NCBI RefSeq assembly: GCF_002251365.1 | Contig: NZ_NPJH01000030.1 | Span: 1-64,000 of the forward strand | DNA from: Prevotella sp. P3-122 | GTDB taxonomy: Bacteria; Bacteroidota; Bacteroidia; Bacteroidales; Bacteroidaceae | DNA: 64,000 nt | Direction of reading: 5' to 3' | In this document: one piece after another, positions 19,049-30,401 of the stretch | Layout: each line of letters opens with the position of its first letter | Position numbering within the stretch: position 1 is the stretch's first letter | Notes under the pieces: model-generated | The model's input: the letters and a program-made list of their open reading frames with translations, nothing else | The model's database searches: none | What the model was told of the DNA's origin: nothing | Made by a program: the position numbers and the translations under genes

Positions 19049-20548
19049 ATGAGCGACAGACTATTTATTTTTGACACCACACTCCGTGACGGTGAGCAAG
19101 TACCAGGATGCCAGCTGAATACGGTTGAGAAAATTCAAGTGGCCAAGCAGCTTGAGCTGTTGGGGGTTGATGTTATTGAGGCAGGATTTCCCATTTCCTC
19201 ACCAGGTGACTTCAATTCTGTGATAGAAATCTCCAAGGCTGTTACATGGCCAACAATATGTGCGTTGACAAGAGCAGTAGAGAAGGATATTGACGTTGCT
19301 GCGGAGTCGCTGCAGTATGCCAAGCACAAGCGTATACACACGGGTATCGGAACGAGCGACAGCCATATCAAATATAAGTTCAACTCCAACCGCGAGGAGA
19401 TTATAGAGCGTGCCGTTAGGGCTGTTGCCTATGCCAAGCGCTACGTTGAGGATGTGGAGTTCTACGCCGAGGACGCTGGCCGCACAGACAACGAATACCT
19501 CGCACGCGTTGTAGAGGCTGTCATCAAGGCCGGAGCAACTGTCGTGAACATACCCGACACTACCGGCTATTGCATGCCCGACGAGTATGGAGCAAAGATA
19601 AAGTATCTCATGGAGCATGTCAACGGCATTGACAAGGCCATCATCTCCACCCATTGCCATAATGACCTCGGCATGGCGACGGCCAATACCTTGCAGGGAG
19701 TCCTTAACGGAGCAAGACAGGTGGAGGTTACTATCAACGGTATTGGAGAGCGTGCCGGAAACACTTCTCTCGAGGAGATTGCGATGATACTCAGATGCCA
19801 TAAGCATGTTGGCATAGACACCAATATCAACACCACAAAGATCTATCCCACATCAAGGATGGTGTCGAGCCTGATGAACATGCCCGTGCAGCCAAACAAG
19901 GCTATCGTTGGACGTAATGCTTTCGCACACTCAAGCGGCATACATCAGGATGGCGTGCTGAAGAATGTTCAGACATACGAGATTATGGACCCGAAGGACG
20001 TTGGACTCGACGACAACGCCATTGTGCTGACAGCAAGGTCGGGTAGGGCAGCCCTGAAATACCGGCTGCATGTCAACGGGTGCGATATCGAGAGCGAGGA
20101 GCGTCTGGACAAGATATACAAGAAGTTCCTTGAGCTGGCCGACAAGAAGAAGGAAATTACAGATGACGACATACTCATTCTGGCTGGTGCCGATACCGCT
20201 GAGTCGCATGCCGTGAAGCTCGACTTCCTGCAGGTAACGACGGGCATGGGATGCAAGAGCGTGGCAAGCATCGGACTCGACATTAGCGGACAGAAGTTTG
20301 AAGAGGCAAGCTCGGGCAACGGACCTGTGGACGCTGCCATAAAGGCCTTGAAGAAAATCATCCAGAAGCAGATGGTGCTCAAAGAGTTTACCATACAGGC
20401 CATCTCGAAAGGCTCTGACGACGTGGGCAAGGTACACATGCAGGTGGAGTACAACGGCAACGTGTACTACGGCTTCGGAGCAAATACAGACATCGTAACG
20501 GCTTCGGTAGAGGCTTACATAGATTGTATAAACAAGTTTAGAAAGTAA
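19049..20548 (+). CDS. leuA: 2-isopropylmalate synthase
   Basis: LeuA condenses 2-oxoisovalerate with acetyl-CoA, the first committed step of leucine synthesis. The 499-residue protein has [17 protein letters not shown] (about 8-24), the metal ligands [12 protein letters not shown] (about 201-212), a NGIGERAGN segment, and a C-terminal regulatory dimer domain (about 365-499) typical of leucine feedback. It lies 37 bp after the attenuator T-tract and 13 bp before leuC. Confidence 0.95.
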   Translation: MSDRLFIFDTTLRDGEQVPGCQLNTVEKIQVAKQLELLGVDVIEAGFPISSPGDFNSVIEISKAVTWPTICALTRAVEKDIDVAAESLQYAKHKRIHTGIGTSDSHIKYKFNSNREEIIERAVRAVAYAKRYVEDVEFYAEDAGRTDNEYLARVVEAVIKAGATVVNIPDTTGYCMPDEYGAKIKYLMEHVNGIDKAIISTHCHNDLGMATANTLQGVLNGARQVEVTINGIGERAGNTSLEEIAMILRCHKHVGIDTNINTTKIYPTSRMVSSLMNMPVQPNKAIVGRNAFAHSSGIHQDGVLKNVQTYEIMDPKDVGLDDNAIVLTARSGRAALKYRLHVNGCDIESEERLDKIYKKFLELADKKKEITDDDILILAGADTAESHAVKLDFLQVTTGMGCKSVASIGLDISGQKFEEASSGNGPVDAAIKALKKIIQKQMVLKEFTIQAISKGSDDVGKVHMQVEYNGNVYYGFGANTDIVTASVEAYIDCINKFRK

Positions 20549-20561
20549 TCAGGATTTTTAT

Positions 20562-21956
20562 ATGAACACACTTTTCGACAAAATCTGGGATAAGCACGTC
20601 GTTCAGATTGTTGACGACGGTCCCACACAGCTTTACATCGACAGGCTATACTGTCATGAGGTAACATCGCCGCAGGCTTTCGCAGGCATGAGGGAAAGAG
20701 GGTTGAAGTGCTTCAGGCCACAACAGATATTCTGTATGCCTGACCATAACACGCCTACCCACGACCAGGACAAGCCTGTAGACGACCCAATATCACGCAA
20801 GCAGCTTGAAACTCTAGACAAGAACTGCGAGGATTTCGGGCTTACTGAGTACAAGATGTTCTCTAAGGACAATGGCATCATCCACGTAGTGGGCCCCGAG
20901 AAAGGACTCTCGCTGCCTGGCATGACCATCGTTTGTGGTGACTCCCACACTTCCACTCATGGTGCTATGGGTGCCGTAGCGTTTGGTATCGGAACGTCTG
21001 AGGTTGAGATGGTAATGGCCAGCCAGTGCATTCTGCAGCAGAAGCCAAAATCCATGCGCATAAACATCAACGGACGTCTGGCCAAGGGTGTAACGGCAAA
21101 GGACGTGGCCTTGTATCTGATGTCGAAACTTACAACAAGCGGTGCAACGGGATATTTCGTGGAATATGCCGGAGATGTTGTTCGCGACATGTCCATGGAA
21201 GGACGTCTGACCCTCTGCAACCTGTCAATAGAGATGGGTGCCCGTGGTGGTTTTATTGCTCCTGATGAAACAACATTCGAGTACATAAAGGGCAGGGAGT
21301 ATGCCCCCAAAGGTGACGAGTGGGACAAGGCTGTTGCTTATTGGAAAACGCTAAAGAGTGGCGAGGATGCAGTATTTGACAAGGAACTCGACTTCAATGG
21401 CGAGGATATAGAGCCACGCATCACTTATGGAACCAATCCAGGAATGGGCATCGGTATTACCGAGGCCATACCTACACTTGACGAGATAGACGAGAACGGA
21501 AAGGCAAGCTTCCTGAAGAGCCTCGACTATATGGGCTTCAAGCCGGGTGACAAACTGCTCGGTCATAAGATTGACTACGTATTCCTTGGTGCTTGCACAA
21601 ACGGACGTATCGAGGATTTCCGCGCCTTCGCAAGCGTTGTTGAAGGAAAGCAGAAGGCAGATGGCGTAACTGCTTGGTTGGTACCGGGTTCATGGCTTGT
21701 TGATAAACAAATCCGTGAAGAAGGACTCGATAAGATTCTTGAGGCAGCAGGCTTCGAGATACGCCAGCCCGGATGCTCTGCATGTCTTGCCATGAATGAC
21801 GACAAGATACCTGCGGGAAAATACAGCGTGTCGACAAGCAACCGCAACTTTGAGGGTAGGCAGGGACCAGGCTCACGCACCATCCTCGCATCACCATTGG
21901 TTGCTGCCGCAGCTGCCGTTACGGGTGTAATAACAGATCCAAGAACTTTAATGTAA
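20562..21956 (+). CDS. leuC: 3-isopropylmalate dehydratase large subunit
   Basis: LeuC is the iron-sulfur large subunit of isopropylmalate isomerase. The 464-residue protein shows [12 protein letters not shown] (about 127-138), the cluster cysteines in LGACTNGR and in GCSACLAMN, and the conserved aconitase fold. With LeuD it acts in leucine synthesis and, in organisms with CimA, on citramalate in the isoleucine branch. Confidence 0.95.
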   Translation: MNTLFDKIWDKHVVQIVDDGPTQLYIDRLYCHEVTSPQAFAGMRERGLKCFRPQQIFCMPDHNTPTHDQDKPVDDPISRKQLETLDKNCEDFGLTEYKMFSKDNGIIHVVGPEKGLSLPGMTIVCGDSHTSTHGAMGAVAFGIGTSEVEMVMASQCILQQKPKSMRININGRLAKGVTAKDVALYLMSKLTTSGATGYFVEYAGDVVRDMSMEGRLTLCNLSIEMGARGGFIAPDETTFEYIKGREYAPKGDEWDKAVAYWKTLKSGEDAVFDKELDFNGEDIEPRITYGTNPGMGIGITEAIPTLDEIDENGKASFLKSLDYMGFKPGDKLLGHKIDYVFLGACTNGRIEDFRAFASVVEGKQKADGVTAWLVPGSWLVDKQIREEGLDKILEAAGFEIRQPGCSACLAMNDDKIPAGKYSVSTSNRNFEGRQGPGSRTILASPLVAAAAAVTGVITDPRTLM

Positions 21957-21962
21957 ACAGCT

Positions 21963-22553
21963 ATGAAACAGAAATTCGACGTAATTACATCTTCATGCTA
22001 TCCTCTTCCCTTAGAGAATGTTGATACAGACCAGATAATACCTGCCCGTTTCCTTAAGGCTACCGACAAGGAAGGCTTCGGCGACAACCTGTTCAGAGAC
22101 TGGAGATACAATAAAGACGGCTCGCTGAAAGAGGATTTCGTGCTTAACGACCCATCGTATTCGGGAGTAATACTTGTCGCAGGAAAGAATTTCGGCTCAG
22201 GCTCCTCAAGGGAGCATGCTGCCTGGGCCATAGCAGGATATGGCTTCAGGGTGGTTATCAGCAGCTTCTTTGCCGACATCCACAAGAACAACGAGCTCAA
22301 CAACTTCGTTTTGCCCGTTGTCGTCTCGGAACCATTCCTGAAGGAACTCTTCGACAGCATTGACAAAGACCACAAAACTAAGGTAAGGGTTGACTTGCCC
22401 AACCAGACTGTAACCAACCTGGCAACGGGCAACACCGAGCATTTCGAGATAAATGGGTATAAGAAACATTGTCTGATGAACGGTCTCGACGACATTGATT
22501 ATCTTATACAGAACAAGGATAAGATAGAAGCATGGGAACAGCAGAACAAGTAA
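21963..22553 (+). CDS. leuD: 3-isopropylmalate dehydratase small subunit
   Basis: The 196-residue small subunit pairs with LeuC. It has the swivel-domain motifs LENVDTDQIIPARF (about 17-31) and FGSGSSREHA (about 78-87). It lies 6 bp after leuC, and its last 22 bp overlap the start of cimA, which suggests tight translational coupling. Confidence 0.95.
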   Translation: MKQKFDVITSSCYPLPLENVDTDQIIPARFLKATDKEGFGDNLFRDWRYNKDGSLKEDFVLNDPSYSGVILVAGKNFGSGSSREHAAWAIAGYGFRVVISSFFADIHKNNELNNFVLPVVVSEPFLKELFDSIDKDHKTKVRVDLPNQTVTNLATGNTEHFEINGYKKHCLMNGLDDIDYLIQNKDKIEAWEQQNK

Positions 22554-24106
22554 CCCACGACTATGCCCGACACCCATTCGTAGAGATTATGGACAGCACA
22601 CTCCGCGACGGCGAGCAGACCAGCGGAGTGTCGTTTCTTCCTCATGAGAAAATGATGATTGCCAAGAAGCTCCTCACGGATGTCAACGTAGACAGGATAG
22701 AGGTGGCGTCGGCACGTGTTTCTCATGGCGAGAAGGATGCTGTCAGAATGATATGCAACTACGCACAGAGTGTAGGCAAACTGAATAGGGTAGAGGTGCT
22801 GGGCTTCGTTGACGGTCACCTGTCCGTAGACTGGATACGCAGCTGCGGAGGAATGGTCATCAACCTGCTTGCCAAAGGGTCGCTCAAGCACTGTACACAC
22901 CAGCTTCACAAGACCGTAGACGAGCATCTCTCTGATATCCAACATACTGTTGACTACGCGCTTGAGCAGGGTATGGACGTTAATCTGTATTTAGAGGATT
23001 GGAGCAACGGAATGAAGGACTCGCCTGACTACGTCTACAAGATGCTCGACGTGCTCACCAAGACCAGGATTAAGCGCTTCCTGCTCCCTGACACGCTCGG
23101 CATCATGCACCCCCTGCAATGTGTGGAGTTCATGCGCAAAATGGTGAAACGATATCCCGATACCCATTTCGACTTCCATGCCCATAACGATTACGACCTT
23201 GCAGTCTCCAACTCGTTGGCGGCAGTATTGTCGGGTTGCAAGGGATTGCATGTGACGGTAAACGGATTGGGCGAAAGATGTGGAAACGCTCCGTTGGCAA
23301 GCGTGCAGGTTATCTTAAAGGATATGTTCCATGCTAAGACTAATATAGTTGAGAGTGAGCTGGTTGCGCTGTCAAGACTTGTAGAGGGATATTCGGGAAT
23401 AGCTATTGCCCCCAACACGCCAATTGTTGGAGAAAACGTGTTCACTCAGGTAGCTGGAGTTCATGCCGATGGAGACAACAAGAACAACCTTTACTGCAAC
23501 GACCTGGTACCTGAGAGGTTCGGACGAAAGCGAGAGTATGCTCTTGGCAAGAACAGCGGCAAGGCTAATATCGCTCGCAACCTTGAGGAACTAGGTTTGT
23601 CGCTCACGCCTGAACAGACAAAGAAGGTGACTCAGCGAATAACTGAGCTGGGTGACAGAAAGGAGTTGGTAACACAGGATGACCTTCCATATATCGTTTC
23701 TGACGTTCTCAAGCATTCTGCGCCAGAGGATAAAGTTAAACTTGTAAGTTATATGGTAAGTACCAGTTATGGTCTGAAACCAATTGCAAGTATCAAGGTG
23801 CAGATAAATGGCGAGGAGTTTGCTGCCGACGCAACGGGCGACGGACAGTATGACGCTTTCGTGAAGGCGTTGAGGAAAATATACAGGGAAGAGCTCGACC
23901 GCACATTCCCCGTGCTGACCAACTATACGGTTTCTATTCCTCCTGGTGGAAGAACTGACGCTCTCGTACAGACTATCATTACATGGCAATATGGCAGTAA
24001 GATTATTCGCACACGAGGACTGGATGCTGACCAGACAGAGGCTGCAATAAAGGCTACCTTCAAAATGCTCAACTTGTTTGAGGACGAAAGCAAAAGTTAT
24101 TCATGA
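22532..24106 (+). CDS. cimA: (R)-citramalate synthase
   Basis: This 524-residue member of the LeuA/CimA/homocitrate synthase family resembles spirochaete CimA more than LeuA: MDSTLRDGEQTSGVSF (about 20-35), VDRIEVASARVS, YLEDWSNGMKDSPDYV, HAHNDYDLAVSN, and PERFGRKREYALGK, ending in the regulatory domain with PPGGRTDALV. CimA makes citramalate from pyruvate and acetyl-CoA, which LeuCD and LeuB turn into 2-oxobutyrate for isoleucine. Position between leuD and leuB fits this. A second isopropylmalate synthase is the alternative. Confidence 0.88.
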   Translation: MGTAEQVTHDYARHPFVEIMDSTLRDGEQTSGVSFLPHEKMMIAKKLLTDVNVDRIEVASARVSHGEKDAVRMICNYAQSVGKLNRVEVLGFVDGHLSVDWIRSCGGMVINLLAKGSLKHCTHQLHKTVDEHLSDIQHTVDYALEQGMDVNLYLEDWSNGMKDSPDYVYKMLDVLTKTRIKRFLLPDTLGIMHPLQCVEFMRKMVKRYPDTHFDFHAHNDYDLAVSNSLAAVLSGCKGLHVTVNGLGERCGNAPLASVQVILKDMFHAKTNIVESELVALSRLVEGYSGIAIAPNTPIVGENVFTQVAGVHADGDNKNNLYCNDLVPERFGRKREYALGKNSGKANIARNLEELGLSLTPEQTKKVTQRITELGDRKELVTQDDLPYIVSDVLKHSAPEDKVKLVSYMVSTSYGLKPIASIKVQINGEEFAADATGDGQYDAFVKALRKIYREELDRTFPVLTNYTVSIPPGGRTDALVQTIITWQYGSKIIRTRGLDADQTEAAIKATFKMLNLFEDESKSYS

Positions 24107-24157
24107 GGACTGAGGACTGAGGTCAAAGGACTAAGGACTAAGGTTTGAGGTCAAAGT
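24106..24157 (+). repeat. Short degenerate repeat between cimA and leuB
   Basis: About 50 bp made of GGACTGA, GGACTAA and GGTCAAA units repeated in tandem. It begins at the cimA stop codon and ends about 33 bp before leuB. It does not look coding and has no clear hairpin. Confidence 0.6.
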
Positions 24158-24189
24158 TTATAAATTATACATTATATAATATACAAATT

Positions 24190-25251
24190 ATGAAATTGAA
24201 TATTGCGGTTCTGCCCGGTGACGGAATAGGACCAGAGATTATGAAACAGGGCGTGGCAGCTCTTGATGCCATAGCTGAAAAATTCAACCATGAGTTTCAT
24301 TACACGGAAGCTCTTTGTGGTGCCCATGCTATAGATGCTGTTGGTGATCCATTCCCTGATGACACCTATAAAGCCTGCATGGATGCTGATGCTGTTTTGT
24401 TTGCTGCTGTCGGCGACCCACGTTTTGACAACGATCCTACAGCCAAGGTACGTCCTGAGCAGGGTCTGCTTGCCATGAGGAAAAAGCTCGGACTGTTTGC
24501 CAACATACGTCCTGTAGCCACTTTTGAGTGTCTGCTTCATAAGAGTCCATTGAAGGACGAACTGCTCCGTGGTGCCGATTTCATCGTTATTCGTGAGCTT
24601 ACGGGTGGCATGTATTTCGGAGAAAAATATCAGGACAACGACAAGGCTTACGATACCGATATCTATTATCGCCACGAAATTGAGCGTATTTTGAAGGTTG
24701 CTTTTGAGTTTGCCCAGAAGCGTAACCGCCATCTCACTGTTGTCGACAAGGCCAACGTGCTGGCAAGCAGCCGTTTGTGGAGGCAGATTGCCAAGGAGAT
24801 GGAACCACAATATCCTGATGTCACTACAGACTACATGTTCATTGACAATGCCTCTATGCGTGTGCTGACAGAACCGACATTCTTTGATGTCATAGTAACA
24901 GAAAACACGTTTGGCGACATTCTGACAGACGAGACTTCATGTATCACAGGTTCTATGGGATTGCAGCCGTCAGCATCACTTGGTGAGCATACGCCATTGT
25001 TTGAGCCTGTTCACGGAAGCTGGCCACAGGCAGCCGGCAAAAACTTGGCAAATCCTGTAGCTCAGATTCTTTCGGCAGCCATGTTGCTTGAGCATTTTGG
25101 TTTGACAGCCGAAGGTGCTCTCATAAGAGAAGCTGTAAACGCAAGCCTTGACGCTAACGTCAGAACTCCTGAAATTCAGGTTGAGGGCGGCAATAAATAT
25201 GGTACTGTAGAAGTTGGTGAATGGATTGCTGACTATATACGCAAACACTAA
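24190..25251 (+). CDS. leuB: 3-isopropylmalate dehydrogenase
   Basis: LeuB oxidises and decarboxylates 3-isopropylmalate with NAD+, and by family can also use 3-methylmalate in the citramalate route. The 353-residue protein begins [18 protein letters not shown] and has the conserved [11 protein letters not shown] and [10 protein letters not shown] segments. The frame is open from 24145, but ATG 24190 gives the standard N-terminus. It is the last gene of the operon. Confidence 0.95.
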   Translation: MKLNIAVLPGDGIGPEIMKQGVAALDAIAEKFNHEFHYTEALCGAHAIDAVGDPFPDDTYKACMDADAVLFAAVGDPRFDNDPTAKVRPEQGLLAMRKKLGLFANIRPVATFECLLHKSPLKDELLRGADFIVIRELTGGMYFGEKYQDNDKAYDTDIYYRHEIERILKVAFEFAQKRNRHLTVVDKANVLASSRLWRQIAKEMEPQYPDVTTDYMFIDNASMRVLTEPTFFDVIVTENTFGDILTDETSCITGSMGLQPSASLGEHTPLFEPVHGSWPQAAGKNLANPVAQILSAAMLLEHFGLTAEGALIREAVNASLDANVRTPEIQVEGGNKYGTVEVGEWIADYIRKH

Positions 25252-25356
25252 CTGCTTTTATTTATCATAATTGAATACAAAGTTAAAGTCCTAATGACAT
25301 AGATATTTTTGTGTTTATAATCGGAGTTATGATAAATATACGGTATTGAAATAAAT

Positions 25357-25390
25357 AAGGTGGGTTCAAGTAACCCACCTTGTTTGTATT
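25357..25390. terminator. Terminator between leuB and a convergent gene
   Basis: AAGGTGGGTT at 25357-25366 pairs with AACCCACCTT at 25372-25381, with a five-base loop and a following TGTTTGTATT. It lies between leuB (plus) and the convergent gene ending at 25400, so it could serve both directions. Confidence 0.75.
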
Positions 25391-25399
25391 CTCATCATT

Positions 25400-25939
25400 T
25401 CACATTCTCGTCATTTTATATCCCATTCTCTTCAGTTGCATATAGCAACCGTACCTATATAATGAGTTCAATGTGATAAGGAAACATTTGAATGCATTCT
25501 CAGTTCCATTCTCGGCTCCGCTATGCATTAGCAATGAGTCTGCGAACGAGGCCACGTTCACAACCTGTTTCTGTGTTGTTGCTTTCTCGTCGGATGTCAG
25601 CAACAACACCTCATCACAGATATAGTCATCAATATTGTCGAAACCTCTTTTTTCTCGTATATATTTATAGAGGTCCGGAATTTTGTCATATATGTTCCAT
25701 TCTACATCCCAGTATTTGGCAACTGCCATGCCAATATATATCATCCACGCCAATACAGCATCAGGATAATCACCAAATTCCCGTAAAGCGTCAGGCATAA
25801 ATGATGTTGCTATTTGTTCCCATTTCTGCTCAACGTCATCACATTCTGGCAATATAGGGTCAATCAGGTCCCTCTCTGAAAGATATGACCTAAGCGTAGA
25901 TTCAAACGTGTCGTGATATTTCTCAACTATATTTACCAT
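25400..25939 (-). CDS. Conserved-looking protein of unknown function
   Basis: This 179-residue soluble protein starts MVNIVEKYHDTFESTLRSYL and is mostly helical, with a C-terminal basic segment. The frame extends upstream to a TTG at 25975 that would overlap the pyk stop; ATG 25939 is preferred. It has no signal peptide or motif I recognise. It lies 32 bp downstream of pyk on the same strand and is probably cotranscribed. Confidence 0.65.
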   Translation of the reverse strand: MVNIVEKYHDTFESTLRSYLSERDLIDPILPECDDVEQKWEQIATSFMPDALREFGDYPDAVLAWMIYIGMAVAKYWDVEWNIYDKIPDLYKYIREKRGFDNIDDYICDEVLLLTSDEKATTQKQVVNVASFADSLLMHSGAENGTENAFKCFLITLNSLYRYGCYMQLKRMGYKMTRM

Positions 25940-25971
25940 AATATAGGACAGCGTTACTAAACTCTTAAATT

Positions 25972-27411
25972 TCAATCATTTGGAAGGTGGAACTTATACT
26001 TGTTCTCGAACACTTGTCTAACCTTGTTTATCTCGAGGAAAGTAGTACCCCCACCCTCTCCGAAACTACCGCTAAGGTAGGCTATCTTGTCTTCGAGTCC
26101 GATATATCCTTTTTGTCTCAACATGCGTAGAGCGGCATAGAAAACATATTGCGAAGATACTTGTTCCTTCTGATATACAGGGATTACCCCATAGCTGAGG
26201 TTCAGCCACCGTTGTGTCTTCTCCCGGTAACAGATGGCCAATACTGGATGGGGGCCACGGAATGATGCCAGTATGCGGGCGGTCATTCCCGTCTCGCTGT
26301 CTGTTATGATGCCTGCCACGTTAATTTTCTGTGTAGACTCTATGGCCGCATGTGCAAGAAACTCTCTCTGGTCGCAGTTGGCAGACAACGGTACTGTTAT
26401 GTCGTTGTCCCTTATCTTGTCTTTCTCTGCCTGCTCTGCAATAGCTGACATGGTTCTCACCGCCTCTACGGGGTATCTGCCTGTTGCCGTCTCTCCGCTC
26501 AGCATCAGTGCGTCCGTTCGGTAGTAAATGGCATTTGCAATATCCGTAACCTCGGCCCTGGTTGGTCTTGGGTTGTTTATCATGGTGTGGAGCATCTGTG
26601 TGGCAACGATTACAGGCTTGTGCTTCTGTATACATTTTCTTATTATAAGCCTCTGTATTCCCGGTATTCTCTCAATAGGAACCTCTATGCCGAGGTCACC
26701 ACGTGCTATCATTATACCGTATGATGCATCGATAATCTCGTCGATATTGTCTACGCCTTCCTGATTTTCTATTTTGGATATAATCTTGATATCGCTTCCT
26801 TTTGAGTCAAGGATGTCTTGCACAGCCTTCACATCGGCAGCGTTTCTGACAAAGGAGTGAGCTATGAAGTCGATGTCCTCCTCAACGGCAAGCAGTATGT
26901 TGGCTTTGTCTTTCTCTGTGACTGCGGGCAGGTCGATATGTACGCCAGGAACGTTCACGCTCTTGTGTGCGCCAAGGACACCGTCGTTCTGTACGACACC
27001 AACAAGCATGGGGCCAGTATTCTCGATGATTTTCACAGATAGAATACCATCGTCGAAAAGCATCTCGTCACCAACCTTCACGTCATTTGTGATGTCGGAA
27101 TAGCTGACGTTGATAATGTCGTGAGTGGTAACCATTCCCGGGCGTCCGAAAATTTTCACCACGTCTCCAGTCTTGTAATTAATTGGTGACTCCACATCCG
27201 TTGTCCTCACTTCCGGTCCTTTCGTGTCAATAAGCAGACCAATGTGTGGAGACACCGTTCTGACATTACGTACTATTGTCCTGATACCATCAGGTGTGGC
27301 GTGGGCTGTGTTCATCCTGACAACGTTCATCCCAGCGAAAAAGAGTTTTCTCAAAAATTCCACATCACATCTCCTGTCGCTGATAGAGCATACAATCTTT
27401 GTCTGTTTCAT
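25972..27411 (-). CDS. pyk: Pyruvate kinase
   Basis: Pyruvate kinase makes pyruvate and ATP from phosphoenolpyruvate. The 479-residue protein has the N-terminal TKIVCSISDRRCDVEFL, the catalytic ISKIENQEGVDNIDEII segment with its lysine, the MIARGDLGIEVP metal-site loop, and MLSGETATGRYPVEAV. The C-terminal domain is present, so the protein is full length. Confidence 0.95.
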   Translation of the reverse strand: MKQTKIVCSISDRRCDVEFLRKLFFAGMNVVRMNTAHATPDGIRTIVRNVRTVSPHIGLLIDTKGPEVRTTDVESPINYKTGDVVKIFGRPGMVTTHDIINVSYSDITNDVKVGDEMLFDDGILSVKIIENTGPMLVGVVQNDGVLGAHKSVNVPGVHIDLPAVTEKDKANILLAVEEDIDFIAHSFVRNAADVKAVQDILDSKGSDIKIISKIENQEGVDNIDEIIDASYGIMIARGDLGIEVPIERIPGIQRLIIRKCIQKHKPVIVATQMLHTMINNPRPTRAEVTDIANAIYYRTDALMLSGETATGRYPVEAVRTMSAIAEQAEKDKIRDNDITVPLSANCDQREFLAHAAIESTQKINVAGIITDSETGMTARILASFRGPHPVLAICYREKTQRWLNLSYGVIPVYQKEQVSSQYVFYAALRMLRQKGYIGLEDKIAYLSGSFGEGGGTTFLEINKVRQVFENKYKFHLPND

Positions 27412-27481
27412 AATACCTGCAATTAATAATAAATTACCCTAAGTAGAGGCGGTTTTGGTATATCTGCCACCTTAACTCATG

Positions 27482-27489
27482 CAAAGTTA
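27482..27489 (-). promoter_or_regulatory. Promoter -7 box for pyk
   Basis: On the minus strand this reads TAACTTTG, matching TAnnTTTG, about 71 bp before the pyk start. The -33 element is weak. It is divergent from the rpoD promoter at 27565. Confidence 0.6.
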
Positions 27490-27564
27490 CGGCTTTTATT
27501 TTGAAAAACGCAATGAAATGGGAAAAATATACGTACATGCCGAAGCAATATCGTATTTTTTTTG

Positions 27565-27572
27565 TAACTTTG
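27565..27572 (+). promoter_or_regulatory. Promoter -7 box for rpoD
   Basis: TAACTTTG matches TAnnTTTG and lies 46 bp before the rpoD ATG. No clear -33 element is seen. Confidence 0.6.
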
Positions 27573-27618
27573 CAGACCCAAACGATAAAGGTATAAGATT
27601 TAAAAATATTAGGTTAAC

Positions 27619-28491
27619 ATGCGACAATTAAAAATTCAGAAGAGTATCACGAACCGCTCAAGCGAGGCTTTGGACAAATATCTTGTTGAGATTGGTCGTG
27701 TGCCGATGATTTCAGTAGATGAGGAAATAGAACTCGCGCAAGCGATTAGAAAAGGAGGAAGAGAAGGAGAACGCGCTAAGGACAAACTTGTCAAGGCCAA
27801 TTTGCGATTTGTCGTATCTGTTGCCAAACAATATCAGCACCAGGGATTATCCCTTACCGACCTTATAGACGAGGGCAATATTGGACTTGTAAAGGCTGCC
27901 GAGAAATTTGACGAGACACGTGGCTTTAAGTTCATCTCATACGCAGTATGGTGGATTCGTCAGAGCATCCTTCAGGCCATAGCAGAGCAGAGCCGTATTG
28001 TAAGGCTGCCTCTCAATCAGGTCGGGGCGTTGAGCAAGATTAACAACGAGATCTCCAAGTTCGAGCAGGAGCACCAGCGCCGTCCGTCAGTAGCAGAGCT
28101 GTCACAGCTTACCAAGATGGAAGAGGCAAAACTCGATCAGACCATCAAAGCCGACAACCATCACATGAGCATAGACGCACCTTTTGCCGATGGTGAGGAC
28201 AACAGCATGGCCGACGTATTGGCCTCTGGTGACGACAGCAGGACGGACCGCAACGTAGACTTCGAGTCAATGTCTATGGAGTTGGACAACGTTCTCAGAA
28301 GCGTTCTCAAAGAGAGGGAGATAACCATCGTAAGGGAGTGTTTCGGAATAGGTTGTCACGAGAAAGGACTTGAGGAGATTGGTGACCAGCTTGGACTGAC
28401 TCGCGAGCGTGTAAGACAGATAAGGGAAAAAAGTATCGTGAAACTTCGTGAGAGCGGATATTCACGCATATTGATGAAATATCTTGGATAA
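27619..28491 (+). CDS. rpoD: Primary sigma factor RpoD (short Bacteroidetes form)
   Basis: The 289-residue sigma-70 has region 1.2 (SEALDKYLVEIGRVPMIS), region 2 (KFISYAVWWIRQSILQAI), region 3, and region 4 with LTRERVRQIREKSIVKLR. Region 1.1 is absent, as is normal for the primary sigma of Bacteroidetes, which recognises the TAnnTTTG promoter class seen throughout this window. Confidence 0.93.
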   Translation: MRQLKIQKSITNRSSEALDKYLVEIGRVPMISVDEEIELAQAIRKGGREGERAKDKLVKANLRFVVSVAKQYQHQGLSLTDLIDEGNIGLVKAAEKFDETRGFKFISYAVWWIRQSILQAIAEQSRIVRLPLNQVGALSKINNEISKFEQEHQRRPSVAELSQLTKMEEAKLDQTIKADNHHMSIDAPFADGEDNSMADVLASGDDSRTDRNVDFESMSMELDNVLRSVLKEREITIVRECFGIGCHEKGLEEIGDQLGLTRERVRQIREKSIVKLRESGYSRILMKYLG

Positions 28492-28509
28492 TCATCAAAT
28501 ATTCATTAT

Positions 28510-30204
28510 ATGGATTGGTTAGTTAATCTTTTCACCACAACGGATTCTGTAGCGCATATTGCCCTACTCTACTCCATTGTAATCGCCATCGGAGTCTACC
28601 TTGGCAAGATCAAGGTCGGAGGTATCTCGCTTGGCGTGACTTTCGTGCTCTTTGCGGGCATTGTGGCTGGACACATGGGATTTACAGGTCCTACCAACAT
28701 CCTCACATTCGTACAGGATTTTGGTCTTATCCTCTTCGTGTTCTGCATTGGACTCCAGGTGGGTCCGGGATTCTTTGAGAGCTTCAAGAAAGGTGGCGTC
28801 ACCTTGAACATGCTCTCTACCGCTCTCATCATGCTGAACATTGCTGTGATGTTTGCATGCTACTATCTCTTCTTCGACACTACCGATGTGAAGAACCTAC
28901 CTATGATGGTCGGTACACTCTATGGTGCCGTCACCAATACCCCTGGTCTTGGTGCTGCCAACGAGGCTCTTACATCAGTATTCGCCAATGGTGAAGTACC
29001 GCAGATTGCATCAGGTTACGCCTGTGCATATCCTCTCGGTGTGCTCGGTATTATAGGAGCAACCATCGCCGTAAGGTACATTTGCCGCGTAGACCTTAAC
29101 GAAGAGGAGAAGGAATTGGAGGATGCTGAGGCACAGAACCCACATGCCAAGCCACACCAGATGAGGCTCAAAGTGACAAACAAGTTTATAACTGGCCGCA
29201 CCCTGCAGGAACTTTCCCGCTTCCTAAACCGCGACATCGTATGTACCCGCCTCCTCCATGAAGGCAAGGTCTACAATCCAATGCGCGACACCATCCTTCA
29301 TCTTGACGACGAGGTTCTCATTGTCTGCGCAGAGGCCGACGCCGAGGCTATTCAGGCATTCATAGGTCCTGAGTTGGAGAATGTATGGACAGAGCAGGAC
29401 GAGAAGAAGCCAATGGTTAGCCGCAGAATTATTGTTACCAATCCTGCCATCAACGGCAAGACTCTTGGCAAGATGCACTTCTCAAGTGTATATGGAGTCA
29501 ACATTACGCGTATCACCCGTCAGGGAATGGACCTCTTCGCCAGCCGTGACCACCACTTCCACTATGGTGACAAGATTATGGTTGTTGGCCCAGAGGACAA
29601 CGTAAACCGCGTAGCCGACCTCATGGGCAACTCCGTGAAGAGGCTCGATGCGCCAAACATCGCTACAATCTTCATTGGCATCCTTGTAGGTATCCTCTTC
29701 GGAAGCATACCAGTAGCATTGCCTGGAATGCCTGTTCCTTTGAAGCTCGGTATCGCCGGCGGTCCGCTGATTATCGCTATTCTCGTTGGCCGTTTCGGTT
29801 ATCGAATGAAGCTCGTCACCTACACAACAACATCCGCCAACATGATGTTGCGCGAGATAGGTCTTGTCCTGTTCCTTGCCAGCGTAGGTATCAAGGCGGG
29901 TGCAAACTTCTGGGAGACTGTTGTTCAGGGAGACGGACTGAAGTACGTATATACAGGTTTCCTCATTACCATCATACCTATATTAATTATTGGTACGATA
30001 GCCAGACTGAAGTTCAAGTTCAACTATTTCACCATAATGGGTATGCTCGCCGGTACATGTACCGACCCTCCTGCATTGGCCTACGCCAACCAATGTTGCT
30101 CCAAAGAGGCACCTGCAGTAGGCTATTCAACCGTTTATCCTCTTAGCATGTTCCTGAGGATATTCACCGCACAGATAATTGTTTTGTTCTGTTGTGGAAT
30201 GTAG
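28510..30204 (+). CDS. AspT/YidE-family membrane antiporter
   Basis: This 564-residue membrane protein has two blocks of about five to six transmembrane helices (about 15-195 and 385-560) flanking a cytoplasmic region with two RCK-C (TrkA-C) domains (about 215-375). This is the AspT/YbjL/YidE plan of aspartate-alanine exchangers and relatives. The substrate is not known. It lies 18 bp after rpoD. Confidence 0.88.
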   Translation: MDWLVNLFTTTDSVAHIALLYSIVIAIGVYLGKIKVGGISLGVTFVLFAGIVAGHMGFTGPTNILTFVQDFGLILFVFCIGLQVGPGFFESFKKGGVTLNMLSTALIMLNIAVMFACYYLFFDTTDVKNLPMMVGTLYGAVTNTPGLGAANEALTSVFANGEVPQIASGYACAYPLGVLGIIGATIAVRYICRVDLNEEEKELEDAEAQNPHAKPHQMRLKVTNKFITGRTLQELSRFLNRDIVCTRLLHEGKVYNPMRDTILHLDDEVLIVCAEADAEAIQAFIGPELENVWTEQDEKKPMVSRRIIVTNPAINGKTLGKMHFSSVYGVNITRITRQGMDLFASRDHHFHYGDKIMVVGPEDNVNRVADLMGNSVKRLDAPNIATIFIGILVGILFGSIPVALPGMPVPLKLGIAGGPLIIAILVGRFGYRMKLVTYTTTSANMMLREIGLVLFLASVGIKAGANFWETVVQGDGLKYVYTGFLITIIPILIIGTIARLKFKFNYFTIMGMLAGTCTDPPALAYANQCCSKEAPAVGYSTVYPLSMFLRIFTAQIIVLFCCGM

Positions 30205-30232
30205 AATTCCGCTAACGCACAAACTGACATAC

Positions 30233-30270
30233 ATGGAGCATCGTTACATACAAATGTGACGATGCTCCAT
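30233..30270 (+). terminator. Hairpin after the AspT-like gene
   Basis: ATGGAGCATCGT at 30233-30244 pairs perfectly with 30259-30270, with an inner TACAT/ATGTG pairing in the loop. It lies 29 bp after the stop codon. The T-tract is weak, so it is a likely but not ideal terminator. Confidence 0.65.
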
Positions 30271-30344
30271 CGTTTAGTATATTATTTAGATGGTCAAATA
30301 GGTTAAATAGTCAAAAAAAGAATGATTATTAATTGGATTTGCAT

Positions 30345-30352
30345 TATTTTTG
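30345..30352 (+). promoter_or_regulatory. Promoter -7 box for lipoprotein gene
   Basis: TATTTTTG fits TAnnTTTG and lies 50 bp before the ATG at 30402. The -33 element is not clear. Confidence 0.5.
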
Positions 30353-30401
30353 CAAACTGAAAGTACGCACTAATTAATCATTAACTAAACAAACAGAACA
30401 G